Assembly: GCA_020466095.1 (NCBI GenBank)
Contig: CM035809.1
Coordinates: 1,858,798-1,922,797 of the forward strand
Direction: 5' to 3'
Source: Chlorops oryzae
Lineage: Eukaryota; Arthropoda; Insecta; Diptera; Chloropidae
DNA length: 64,000 nt
The translations under genes and the position numbers were made by a program. Of the stretch, positions 23,876-34,976 are shown piece by piece; position 1 is the stretch's first letter; each line of letters begins with the position of its first letter. The notes beneath the pieces are model-generated. The model saw only the letters and a program-made list of their open reading frames with translations, did not search any database and was not told the origin of the DNA.

Positions 23876-24681
23876 TCTTTTCCAAAAAAGCTTCTATTGA
23901 CTGTTGGTGGAATTCGTTACTGAAAATTAACCTTGCGATGTCACAGGAAATTTAGGCTATTATTGGATTTATTGCCGAATTTGCTCCGTAGTTCTCATGA
24001 ATTTTATCGACCTTACATTTTTCACTTATGTATGTCATCAATGAATTCGTAGAAGAACAAATTCATGCAAGAACGAATTGCCAACTGGGATGTAGCAATC
24101 CCATAAAACATTCAGAAATTCTGATGAAAATACATCGAAAGTTAAATGCAAATTCATGGCGAAAAGCAGCTATAAAAGCTATAATGAGAATAGCACTAAT
24201 ATATGATAAAAATTTGTTTCTTTTTATTAGCTTCTCACTATGCCTGAATCTGGGGGGACCCTCCCTAGCCGCTTTTTTGCAAGCTTTGTTCTTTACGCAA
24301 TAATTTTAGCGGAACCGACCGAGTCAGGAAACTGAAACCACTCAAACTGAAAATGTAGATCAAAATCTCAGAAATGTTTTAAGGCTTACGAAGTTTGTGC
24401 AAACATTTTCATCGGAAAAACTTCATAAAGTGCACTTAGAACACTTTCAATCAATGAAGACACTTTGACTTAATGAAACAACCGATGGAATGTGAATGAG
24501 TCAAAAGGCACTTTGCACATACCTGCTTCCATATACGCAAGTATTTCCTAGAACTCTGGATATTCAGAAGAATTTTAATCGGCTACGTATTCGCATTGGC
24601 TTTCGTCAGTTTTCATCAAAAGAAGCAAAAATATGCGAATTGTTGTGAAAAAAGTATAAAGGTGAAAGTGAATGAAAAGTA
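23876..24681. other. unassigned noncoding sequence
   Basis: No gene supported. A 91-codon open frame at 24028-24303 has no recognisable motif. Confidence 0.35.
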
Positions 24682-24991
24682 TAATTCTCTGCTTGACCGG
24701 CAAAACGACTTAAATAAGTTCATTTCTTTTTAGCAAAAATGTGCCTGTTACAAAAATTTGCTATTTCAGTAGTCTTCTTTCATTTAAGAACAGAAAAGGA
24801 ATCCATATCACATCCTGCTGTCATTACAGTACGTTGTAAAACGACTTAAATCCACATTTTCTAGGAAAAATGGCTTACATCCACATTTCCCGGGAAAAAC
24901 GACTTAAATATGTGACCAATTTCATGGAAAAACGACTATAGTAACTATCGGCATCACGTCAATAAGCCGAAGTACTTTCGTACATTTAAGG

Positions 24992-27144
24992 TACACTTGA
25001 AAGATTCCGTCGTAAAATCTATTATATCCGCAATTGATATAGATTCAAGCAAGATATCATAGATTATACGACAGCTGAGCAGTAATTTCTACCATGAGGA
25101 ATTCCATTGATTTCAACGAAATATAACGTAGATCTCACGATATTTCATTGTGGGATCTATGATACTCCACCGTATACCGAAAAAAATCCGTAGGTAATAT
25201 TGAAGAAATGAGCTGCGTTATTGAAGAAACGGCAGTAAAAATAGAGCTAACTAAAAAAAGCAATCAATATGAATAAAGACGATATTCAATATGAAGAAAT
25301 TCAAATCAGGAAAAAAATTTCGTAATATTGAAGAAATGTCTTCATATCTACGAAATTATTTTAGTCAAATTTCTTCAAGTATATTATCCTGCTTCGTTAT
25401 ATTGAAGAAATTTCTTCATATCTACGAAAATAATTATTGATATTGAATAAATTTCTTCAATATTACGAACGATTTTCTTCAATATGAAGAAATTTATTGA
25501 AATACGCAACCCTGCTTAGTTATATTGAAGAAATTTCTTCATATTTATATATTTCAAAATTTCATCATATGTATTAACTGTTGTGAGTCCCGTCTGTCTC
25601 ACATCTGCTATTTTTTATAGACAAGAAAATCGTCCAAATATCATACACACAAAACAGTATATTAACTTTCTCATTGCAAGCAATAATGATTGACTAAATA
25701 AGGACTCGCGATAAGAATTAAAAAACAATTTTATGTATATATGATTGTGTCGTTAAAAGGACGAAAATTCTAAAATATTATGAAAGGACTTAAAGAAATT
25801 TTTCAAAATAATGCAGCATTTTCCCTAAAAATATACTTTAAACCAAAATGTCAAGTCAAAGTAAATTACATCGAAATTAATTTTAATATTATTTTTATTT
25901 ATTATTGCGTTTCTTATAATGCCTCCAAAGATCAATATTATATATAGATATATATTTTCTGTACTATATTATACAATTATATTCCAAAATTAAGCATTAA
26001 AAAGTTAGATATTGTGCTGAGTGTCACCGGATGCAGTGCGAAATATGAACTTCACTCATATGCAGAAGCGTCTCCCCGTCAATGTAGCACTTTAAAAAAT
26101 TTTAGTTTATTAAAAACGGAACAATTCGCAAAATATATATGATATACACACCTATCAGATATTCTGCGATTTTGAACGCGAGCAATATTTTCTTTCAATT
26201 TTCAAATTAAATACAATTTCTCTGCTTCCATAAAAAACGCGTTTTCACTTCATGGACGAACTTTGACGCTGAATCTTCTGTCTGAAGATTCATCAACGCC
26301 AAGAACTTCTTAAAAATGTTCACTTTTTCGTAATATTGAAGAAATTCTTCATATCTCAAGAATTACATTAGTCATATTGAAGAAATTTCTTTATTTATAA
26401 ATAAATTCGTTATAATAATAAATTTTTTAAGACAATTTCTTCGTCATATTGAAAAAATTTCTTCATATTTACGAAATTAATTTCTTTATATTCACGAATA
26501 CGTTTTGTTATATTAACGAAATTTCTTCATATCAAAAAACAAATTACGTCATATTGAAGAAATTTCTTCATTTATACGAAAATTCTAAATTTTTAAATGT
26601 CCTACGAAAGCTTTTGTCATATGTAAGAAAATTTCTTCAGTATGAAGAAATGTTTTCGTACCTATGAAGAAGTTTTGTTATATTGATTAAACTATTTAAC
26701 TCATATTGAAGAATTTTTTTTTCCTTCCATTCACAAAATTTCTGCAATATAACAAATATTTTCGTCAGCATGAAGAAAATTCGTTATATTGACTAAAGTT
26801 CGTATTCAAATATTTACGAAAATTTTTATTCAATATAACTGCCGATATTTCTTTCAGTGTAGGCACTTTGATCTTATATGTTGCAACTGATGCCAACGTG
26901 AATACAATGGAATGCACCGCAGAATCTTTAATTCCCTACAATAGAAACTACTATATTTACATCGTAGATTCAATGATATTTCCATCGTAGAGTCTATGAT
27001 AGACATAATTCTTCCACAGTAGAAACTTTTATATTTTCAGTAGAACTCAATGTATTTTACGTAGATTCTATGATATTTTTCTACGTCTTATCGAAAATCG
27101 ATTTTCCCATCGTAGAAACAATGATGCAACATTTTTTCGGTGTA
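24992..27144. mobile_element. middle element of the nest, with ATCGTAGA/TCTATGAT arrays
   Basis: Left end TACACTTGAAAGAT (24992) and right end (reverse complement) TACACCGAAAAAAT (27144-27131) face inward. Both flanks carry repeated CGTAGA...TCTATGATA-type motifs (25000-25170 and 26940-27130). No coding. Confidence 0.55.
25173..26861. mobile_element. inner element with arrays of GAAGAAATTTCTTC palindromes
   Basis: Ends TATACCGAAAAAAATC (25173) and, from the right, TACACTGAAAGAAATATC (26861). Two arrays (about 25190-25590 and 26325-26850) repeat TTGAAGAAATTTCTTCAT and variants, mostly joined by short ATACGA/TACGAA linkers. The middle 735 bp is unique. Perfect GAAATTTC cores lie at 25407, 25530, 26382, 26518 and 26559. 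Confidence 0.6.
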
Positions 27145-27306
27145 GCATTTAAAAGACATAGAAGATACCTTAAACTGTGCCTCGTTAAATGATACAGATT
27201 TTTCCTCTTATTCTATTTATCTAGCCTAAACATTTGCAGAAAATAGATTTTTCTCGTAAAACAGGAAAGTGGAATTAAGTCGTTTTGCCGGTCAACCACA
27301 GAATTA

Positions 27307-28060
27307 AGCTAATGCCCTGCAGTAATGAGGAATCAATTTACTAAAAAAAAAGATTACTCTGAAGTTACTCGAAATGTGAGCAGTTACAATGTATAGTGTT
27401 TTATGTGTGAGAATTGACTAGACCTAAAGTAGCAACAAGTGGTCTCGAAGTAGTTAGGGACAATTAACCTCTTGTTAACCATAGGAGGTCTTCTCACAGC
27501 ACGCAGCGAAAAATACTGTAAATCCAAAAACTTTACAATTTATAACTTTTATGGGTTAAATCGCACCCAACAACTGAAGGAATTTGTAACAACAACGCAG
27601 GAGTATTTGAATTTTTGAAATTTTCCGTAGTTAATTTGAAATTTAAAGCATTTGAATCAAAAATGCAAACTGTTGTTAAATTACGGCTTCCATTGTTGGT
27701 CTTATAGTTTACATTGTTGGAATAAATACAAAAAGTGTTGCTTGACCAATAAGGGCGCATTTGGCTTGAAAGTTAAAGTGGCTGAAATAATTGCACTCTT
27801 GATAAGAACAATTAAATTTTTCAGATTTAATAAAAAATGTACTTGATGAATGTACCGAAGTTGTTCCCATGTTATATTTGCGACTGAAAAAAAAAGAAAA
27901 ATTTTATTTTGTGTTTTTGACTTTTTTATTTATTTATTATTTTAATTTGGTTTGAATTCTTCGGGTTAAGGGTCTAAACATTTCTGTTATGAAATGTAAA
28001 TTTTTTGTAAATTATTTATTTATTGTTTTTTATAAAATCTTTTTATGATAAATCTTCCTT
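27307..28060. other. unassigned noncoding sequence
   Basis: No gene or repeat supported. Confidence 0.35.
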
Positions 28061-28063
28061 TTA

Positions 28064-29276
28064 GAGCCAATTTCACCAAACAATTTTAAATACGAATCGT
28101 TGTTTAATAACAGATTTTCATTTTCACCATCCTAAATGGCAGCTCGTTCTTAAATGTGCCATATCGGGCACTTAAATAGAGTTTATGCAGCCCTGTGTAT
28201 TCCTAATGGAAACAGCTGATTTAAGAAGAAAAATTTTATTTATGAAGAGTTACCCAGCAAACATTTACCATTTACTACATAAATATATCAAATAGTTTTC
28301 GTTTATTCTATTTTAGTTGGACTTTTGAACTACTTGAAAGTTTACGTTTCTCAGACATATTTGCGAAGTGCTTGAAAATTTTACAAAACACAAATGCTTG
28401 AAAGGAATTTGGAAAGCTACTTGGAAACAATTTAGTAGAAAGCACCGTTGTAAAAAGTTTATGGAAATGCTTGCTGGGTATTTTTATTGACATTTTCATT
28501 CATTTATTTTGCTTGTAATCAGCTGATAAAGACGAAGTTGCACGAAAACAAATAAAAGGTGCTGCCCATATAGTAATATAGGGGACATTACAACAACAAC
28601 CGAATTCCGTGGTGAACTAGTGATGCTATAATTTTTTGAGTATTCACATAATTTTGTAACTAAACATACTTGCGATGAAATTGTTTAATGTTTTCTTCTT
28701 AATGTTAAACTTTTTTAGTTTTTTATGATAGTTTATGCAATTCTGTACGCTTTTCATTCAGAAAAGATTCAAAAATATATAGTTTATGCATTCTATTTAT
28801 CATGATATGTCATAAGTACTTGAGCCACTAGTTATGTATCGAGCAATTTTAGTTATGATATCACTATATATTTCATATCAGCTGTTCTGTGGTGGAATTC
28901 AAACTTTTTTATCATCGGTCATATTTGACGCATGAGTACTCTGCTATATCGTTCCCCAATAATATAAGCAAAATTTTATCTAGTTATTTTTAATTGTATT
29001 AAAATAACATATTTCGCTGTAAAATATATTGAGTTTTTATGAAAAACCTTTGATTAACACTTATATGTATCTGAATTTTAACAATATTCCATAAGAACAG
29101 GGGCCTACTTCAATTCAACACACACGTTTTTTGCCAAGTGCCATCTATAGTACTATATGATGCTGCCGTACTTCCGCGCTATTGAATTTTGGATTTGGTG
29201 AAATGGGATGAAATTTAAATCCATAGTTAAATGCCAATCGGTGATTAAAAATAAATGCCTTTGGTGAAATTGGCTC
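28064..29276. mobile_element. TTA-flanked Harbinger-like element, 1.2 kb
   Basis: Terminal inverted repeats GAGCCAATTTCACCAAA are flanked by TTA (28061-28063, 29277-29279). A 3-bp TTA target is typical of PIF/Harbinger. No transposase was seen. A smaller MITE is inserted at 28251-28480. Confidence 0.72.
28251..28480. mobile_element. nested MITE with TACCCAGCAA ends, 230 bp
   Basis: TACCCAGCAAACATTT at the left and TTGCTGGGTA at the right form inverted ends including TA, suggesting a TA-target MITE. Confidence 0.6.
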
Positions 29277-29284
29277 TTAATTCT

Positions 29285-30250
29285 ATTTAAATTTTCTCGT
29301 ATCCGCCGAGCCCTCGAATCGCTGACCTCCAAAACTTCACTGCGCGAACGTCTTATGGTGCATTTCCATATGGTGTTTAACTCGCGTTTAAGCGTTTAGG
29401 GCCCTAAACGAGGTGTTAAACTCGTGTTTTGCCATACAAAAGTTAAACGCAATAACAAAGTGTTTATCTCTTTAACACCTCATAAACACTGTCATCGATA
29501 GGAAAACAATCGATTTTTCGTATCGGAATTTCATGCATATCTGTCAAAAGAAAATCAAAACAAAAAACGAAAATGGAAGGTAAAGACGAAATACTTTGCG
29601 TTGAATATTTATCTAATTATTCGCAAATTATTTTTCCAGATATCAATAGCGACTGTCAAAATGACATAAAATCTTGATCTTTGTCGACGAGACGTTTATT
29701 TTGTCGTTTTTATTGATCGACAAGAAACTATATTCAAAATATCTCTTAATATTTAAGGAATATACCACGAATTCCCTGCATTTTGCCGAATTTAATAATT
29801 CTGTCCCTCTTTCCCTTCAAGTGATTTTCTTACAAATGGCAGCACTGCTTGCAATTGTAAATAAACAAACAGCTGTCAAACTTAAACACCTCGCATACGT
29901 GGAACCGCTCGAAGTGCTTAGCTAAACATCTCAGAGTTAAACACCATATAGAAACGCACTATTAACTATAACGCTAAACGAACGAATTTAATTCGTTGTT
30001 CAAAATGCTCAGTTTAGGTTAACGAATTTTTTTCACTCAAAATTTTTTACTTGAAAATGAACCATTAAAAAAAAACATAAATAAATAGAACTTAAAAAAT
30101 TAAATTTAAAAAAAGTAAAAAATTTAGAAAAATTCTCGCCGCCAGCAGTGAGAGAACCCCGAACCTCTCGAATGTCAAGTCACAGCTTAAACCACTGAGC
30201 TATCGAAACATTGCCGGGCATTTGATCAAAATGTGGACTTAAAGCAGAGA
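29285..30250 (-). repeat. two-module tRNA-like unit, copy 2, split by a DNA transposon
   Basis: On the minus strand, module 1 (30215-30136) and module 2 (29990-29962 joined to 29355-29290) correspond to those at 13263 and 13571, with the same intervening sequence type (TTTTGAGTGAA, GAGCATTTTGA). A 606-bp element interrupts module 2 within its A-box region. Confidence 0.68.
29356..29961 (+). mobile_element. TTA-flanked Harbinger-like element, 606 bp, with a cryptic short exon pair
   Basis: 28-bp inverted ends (TGGTGCATTTCCATATGG / TAGTGCGTTTCTATATGG, mirrored) lie between TTA duplications (29353-29355, 29962-29964). ATG at 29573 opens a short frame. A 60-nt segment with GTAAAG and TTTTTCCAG borders (29580-29639) could be spliced, and both forms reach the same stop. 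This may be the residue of a longer gene in the parent element. Confidence 0.7.
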
Positions 30251-30816
30251 ACAGCAAAAACAAAAAAATTAGGAACCCAGGCAACACTTGAAGACCAATT
30301 AAAATGTTTTGAACATTAACAGTTACTTTCTCAGATCAAATACTTTGCTTTTGTTTCAACAGTTTCTTGTTGGTATATTTCATAACATTTTTTCAACAAT
30401 TCATCTTTCTCAGTTCAAGTATTTCGTTTTCGTTTTCACTATATGTAAATTTCTGGGTGACTTTGGTGTCCCTTAGAGCTGTGAATTTTGACACCGTATC
30501 GAAACTCGCAGAGAATTCTCCGGAATCCAAATTCAATGAAAAGTTTTCAAAAGGACGATCGAGCGCGTTTTCGAATGTTCAAAGGAGCATGTCGGTGCCT
30601 TTAAGAAGCAAAAAATTGCATTATGCTCTAGAAAAAGTAATGTGCATTACAAACGTCTGATGTGCCCTTCAAAACACTTGCATGTGATTCAACATGTTGA
30701 GCGACCATTACATGTTATTTAAGAAAATATCGACTCCCCAGTTTTCCAGTTATCGGCATAAAATCGACCAAATAATTTAAAGTGATTCATAACATTCATT
30801 TTCATTTTGAGAAATT
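30251..30816. other. unassigned noncoding sequence 3' of the coiled-coil gene
   Basis: The 97-codon frame at 30367-30660 has no recognised features. Confidence 0.35.
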
Positions 30817-30822
30817 TTTATT
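30817..30822 (-). terminator. polyadenylation signal AATAAA of the coiled-coil gene
   Basis: AATAAA on the minus strand, about 57 nt after the stop codon at 30879-30881. Spacing is normal for a fly 3' UTR. Confidence 0.6.
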
Positions 30823-30878
30823 GGAGAAATTCTTATAAACTATTAGAAAGCAATATTGTTGATGGTGGTCAAAATCTC

Positions 30879-31811
30879 TTAAAGCATTTGTTCAACTATA
30901 ACCGTATTTTTATTCTTCAGTAGCTCCATTTTCTCTTTCAACAATTTCTGATTGCGCTCCAAGTTCAAGAGATATGCAGACAAGAACCCCTTGTCATCGT
31001 CTGGCCTCTGTAAATGCATCTGCGTAAAGGCCTTGACTAGCGATGGTCCCATTTTTGATTTGATCTTCGCCAGCATTTCGTCTAACCGCTCAAAGCTTCT
31101 CTCTAAAAAAACAACAACAAAAACAGGATTGAAAAACCTTCTTATGCACTGTCCTCTAACAAAAATCTCACTTTCGGGAAGCCACTTGTAGGTCTTGAAA
31201 GCATCGGGCTGTACGTAGTCTGGTGGAGCGAAGCATTTTAGCTTGTCGAAAAACGGCTGCAATTTGGTCTCAGCGCGATTAATGAACATCAGCTCCTCGA
31301 CGAATTGCTTCTGCAATCTGCAGATTTTCTTCTCATATTCAACCACTTCTTTGGGGCAGTTTGTTCGCACAGCCGCTCGCTTCAGCTCTTCGATATAGAA
31401 CTCGTGGGATTTTTTCAGATGCTCTTCGGAAACTTTCAGGGCCTTCCAGCACTGCAAAGCGTTCTCCAAAATCCTCTTTATATGGCCATCGAGCTCCTCC
31501 AGTCGTTTTATGAAGCAATTTTGAATTTCATGTATTTGTGACAAACGTTGCATAAAGCTCTCGCCCTCGGCCTTATCGGATTGCTGGCAGCACATGACCC
31601 TCTTCAATTCCTTACAGGGGAACTCTAGCCTTTGCATTTCTATTTTATATTCCACTTCTAAATTTCTCCTCTCCACACTCAAGCGATGATGGTCGTTCTG
31701 CTGTATTAGCAGCGTATCGAGGATTTCACGAATGCATGTCTTGCGCGGATACGGCTTCTCCTCCTTGCAGATCTCATGCAATTTCGATTTCGCACGGTTA
31801 TCTCGGGACAT
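30879..31811 (-). CDS. coiled-coil protein with Dpy-30-like C-terminal motif (two exons)
   Basis: A host-type gene, not recognised by name. Exon 1 is 31811-31172 and exon 2 is 31102-30879, joined across a 69-nt GT-AG intron in phase 1. The product is 287 residues (310 if the intron, a multiple of three, is retained). ATG has A at -3. Most of residues 20-185 is charged, heptad-like helix with few glycines or prolines. Residues 227-264 (IKSKMGPSLVKAFTQM, then RPDDDKGFLSAYLLN) resemble the RIIa/Dpy-30 docking motif, where a P-x-L helix is followed by RP-x-D and FL-x-YLL. Proteins pairing coiled coils with this motif are often axonemal or sperm-tail scaffolds. That role is inference. It lies antisense to the Teh1-like gene and may sit in its intron. 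Confidence 0.8.
   Translation of the reverse strand: MSRDNRAKSKLHEICKEEKPYPRKTCIREILDTLLIQQNDHHRLSVERRNLEVEYKIEMQRLEFPCKELKRVMCCQQSDKAEGESFMQRLSQIHEIQNCFIKRLEELDGHIKRILENALQCWKALKVSEEHLKKSHEFYIEELKRAAVRTNCPKEVVEYEKKICRLQKQFVEELMFINRAETKLQPFFDKLKCFAPPDYVQPDAFKTYKWLPESEIFVRGQCIRRFFNPVFVVVFLERSFERLDEMLAKIKSKMGPSLVKAFTQMHLQRPDDDKGFLSAYLLNLERNQKLLKEKMELLKNKNTVIVEQML
31103..31171 (-). other. 69-nt intron of the coiled-coil gene
   Basis: GTGAGA donor (31171 down) and TTTTTTTAG acceptor (ending 31103) with a pyrimidine tract. Removing it joins PE to KRSFERLDE in frame. The read-through peptide (hydrophobic, FFNPVFVVVF) does not fit the coiled-coil flanks. Confidence 0.82.
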
Positions 31812-32189
31812 TTTAAATAATTGCGAAAGGCGAATATGTACAATCGAAATATGTGTATTTGAAAAATACTATTTTTTAAACAGTAATATTTCGAAATTAT
31901 GGGCCTTGTTTATATTTTGAAGAATTCGATATGAAATATTTTGAATTGCCTGCTTAGGGCAAGGCGTGTTTAACAAGGTCGTCGCGATAGAAACAGCTCT
32001 TCTTCTTCCTTTTTTCAACTCGGAACTGTCGAAATTTTGTATTGATTTTTGACGCTTACATCTTTGAACGAAATTTAAAATTTTTATATCTGAATAAAAT
32101 TCAAACAAACTTGAGCTGATTTTGACATTTCCGAATATTTTAAAATTTTTGTTGTACTATCGCCACCACCTTATTAAACACACCTTGGT
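31812..32189. other. upstream region of the coiled-coil gene
   Basis: No TATA box or other core element could be assigned with confidence. Confidence 0.3.
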
Positions 32190-32192
32190 TTA

Positions 32193-32333
32193 GGGGCTCT
32201 CTTCAGTTCTGTTAGAAATGAATCAGAAATGGAAAACTTCATTAAAAAAAAACACTTCAGAAAATTTCTGATTCATTTCTGAAGCGTTTTTTATATGAAG
32301 TTTTTCATTTCTGACAGAGCTGGAGAGAGCTCT
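32193..32333. mobile_element. TTA-flanked palindromic MITE, 141 bp
   Basis: GGGGCTCTCTTCAGTTCTGT and the mirrored right end (AGAGCTCTCTCCAGCTCTGT) pair, and much of the interior (TCAGAAATGAA) is palindromic too. TTA lies at 32190-32192 and 32334-32336. Harbinger-like by target. Confidence 0.75.
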
Positions 32334-32336
32334 TTA

Positions 32337-34617
32337 GAGAAAAAATCATCCCAGGAAAATCAGTTCGGATTTTCAAGTTGCAATCAGTTATGTCGTCACA
32401 AAGCATGACATAGCAGAAGAGGTGTGCTGGTCCGATGTAATCAGTACAATTTGTTGGAACCGTTACGTTCAGATTCCATTAATTGCCTTCATTTAACAGG
32501 ATTTTTATGTCCAATACCTTCATATATTTTTTAGTTTATTTATTAGTTTATTTTCTACGATAAACCATTATCGCGGGAGGATTTATTTTTTCTCGACTTA
32601 ATGCCTAAAAACTTTAAGACCCTGTAACTCCTCAGGGGTGCTTTTGCGACACCCATCTCTCCTCCCTATAAAAAAAGCACTTCCATACGGGACACTCTGT
32701 ATTAAACATATGATAAGGGCACCTTAAATGCAACAGTAAAAATTTAGAGTACCTGACGTATGAGCAACGTATAGAGTTGAGTAGGGAGTATTATTACGTA
32801 TACATCGAATTTTTTTTTACCACTGCCACGCTACACTTGTTTGGTGGCTTTTTAATACATAAAATATGTTACATTTTAATATTTTTTTCATGATCCTAAA
32901 AATAATCGAAACAATTGAAAAAAAACGTTATTAAAAAAGGTTAAATTTATCGAAAAAAAACTTTTTGTTTTTATTGCACTGCCACGCTACAAAAAATTTG
33001 TGACCCAAATCATTGCAGGTAAAAATTTATACCGAACCCAATAATTAGTCACACTTCATAAGATTCAGGCTAAATATATCATATTCTCATACTAAGTATA
33101 AATTAATAGGCACGAAAATAGAGCCCAAAACTATTCTTTTTTTACCTTATTCTGCGATCGGTTTTTTTTTTTTTTGCCATCCTTTCGCGACCAAGGTACA
33201 GGTTCGACTGTATTTAAATATCACCCAAAAATACTTTTAACTCCTTTTAGTTTCGCATTACCCGAAAAAAATCCTCTGGTTTTCTTTCTCGCGAATTTGA
33301 CCATATGGGATTAAACTTTTTCTATTTAAACAGCTTCTCATTTCATTTTTGGTTTTTTAAAATTTTTTTTTAAATATAATATATTTTTGCATTTCCATTA
33401 TCCAAATTAAAAGCCAAAGAGAAACACCTTTGACGATATATCCACATACGAATTTTCCAAGAAATTCCCAACCGTCTTGATGAAGAAGCATTTGCTGTTG
33501 CTTAAATTCTCTGTTCGAAGTAAATTTTGCAACCTGTTAAAAATTCTCCGAAAAATTCTGATTCCTCTTTATGGTGAATTTCCATAGAAAATTGCTTGAC
33601 GCGCGAAAATCCATTGCTCAGAATTCTCCAAAAATTCCGCTCGTTCTCCTTCAGGATTCTCGCTAACGATAAATTTCACGAGCAATTCCCGATTGCGTCA
33701 TGATGTGGCTTGTGGTCGACGGAATTGCTTTCGAACTGGAAGAACCATCTACACACTCACGCAATCGCCCATCCACCTGCAGTAGCGGGAGACCGCAACG
33801 TCAAAATACTGCCCATTCCAGTATGCGCCACAAAAAGTTGCACAAAAAGGCGGTTGCGTTACATTTCAACGCGATTTTTGTGCGTGTGCACAACACATGT
33901 GCACAGTTGCTGAAGCTCACAAGCGAAAAATATTCCCCTTCCTCAAGAGCGAAACTGCACTAAATCTCACATTCACACAGGCTTGCACACACACACACAC
34001 ACAAACTCACACATACCCGGCATAATATTGAAAGGTTTTTTCAGAGTTGTGAAGCAAATGATTCAATTGTTGCTTTTGTAACTTTGTTGTTGTTTAATCG
34101 CAGTCTATACATACGCGATTGAGATTCCAATGCAATCGACGTCAACAAAGCGCCAGAATTTAGACCATAATAAAAAATAAGTTAAAATGTGCATTATTGT
34201 CTTGTTTACAAAATTGCGCTTCGATGGTTTTTATGAAAACAACCCAAGAGGAAATGTGTTTCGATACAGTGGTATGAGTTCCGCAATGATGACGGCATTT
34301 TTCCAAAATTTTTATGAAATTTATTTCTGTAGGTATAAGGGGGATTCACTCAGCTTTGTAAATTGCCTTGAGAAATTTCCCCCTAACCATTTTTCCCATT
34401 TCGAATGAGTGGTAAGTTGGCACTGCTAATGTTGCTTCTGAAACTAACCTCAATAAATCTTTCCGTCTCTTATCATTCTAATTATTTTTTGTTATTTCTT
34501 CGATATTTTATCCTTGACGAGGCCTGTATAGCTACCTTAACAAGTTGTGCGAATTAGGTTATGACGATTGTCGATCCTTAAAGAAATGAAAAAAGTTGTC
34601 GAATTTCAATATAAAAT
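32337..34617. other. unassigned noncoding sequence with a CA microsatellite
   Basis: A (CA)n run lies at about 33986-34002. CACTGCCACGCTAC occurs twice (about 32822 and 32979), possibly repeat ends. ATACAGAGTGTCCCG (minus strand near 32700) resembles a common insect transposon end. No gene supported. Confidence 0.35.
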
Positions 34618-34625
34618 GTTCATAG

Positions 34626-34968
34626 CATGGATTATTTTAAGGCGGCCGCTCTGGCCGCTCTAGCCACTCTTAATGTAAAATTGGCCACTCTAAATCACAG
34701 AATTGGACGCTCTTAAAATATAATTTCGTAATGAAAACTCGTCGGAAATATGACAAAAATTCTTTCTCTCTTTCTTACGGCAGCGTGAAGCGGTCAATAG
34801 CGATAAAAGTGGTACAAACGATTACTTTATAATCAGCGATTATTTATGTTCCTTATTTTTATTAAAATAAAATACCGTTTAAGTATGTACAAAATTTATG
34901 AAAAAAAAAATGCATTAAAACCTATATTAAAAAAGGTCCGCTCTTAATTTTTCTTAAAATAATCTATG
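34626..34968. mobile_element. P-like MITE, 343 bp
   Basis: Ends CATGGATTATTTTAAG and (mirrored) CATAGATTATTTTAAG lie between perfect 8-bp duplications GTTCATAG (34618-34625, 34969-34976). CATG-type ends with 8-bp duplications fit the P superfamily. hAT remains possible. Inside, GGCCGCTCT / GGCCACTCT is repeated. Confidence 0.7.
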
Positions 34969-34976
34969 GTTCATAG

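Larger units (their letters stand above)
24682..27306. mobile_element. outer TIR element of a three-level nest
   Basis: A ~31-bp inverted repeat containing TTGACCGGCAAAACGACTTA (24693) pairs with its mirror ending at 27295, with weaker matching outward to 24682 and 27306. The motif AAAACGACTTAAAT recurs inside the left end (24838 on, 24898 on), so it too has subterminal repeats. Confidence 0.7.

Noticed and set aside
25190..26850. Regular repeat array resembling CRISPR
   Set aside because: Units are palindromes with irregular short linkers inside a eukaryotic mobile element, without unique spacers of constant length.
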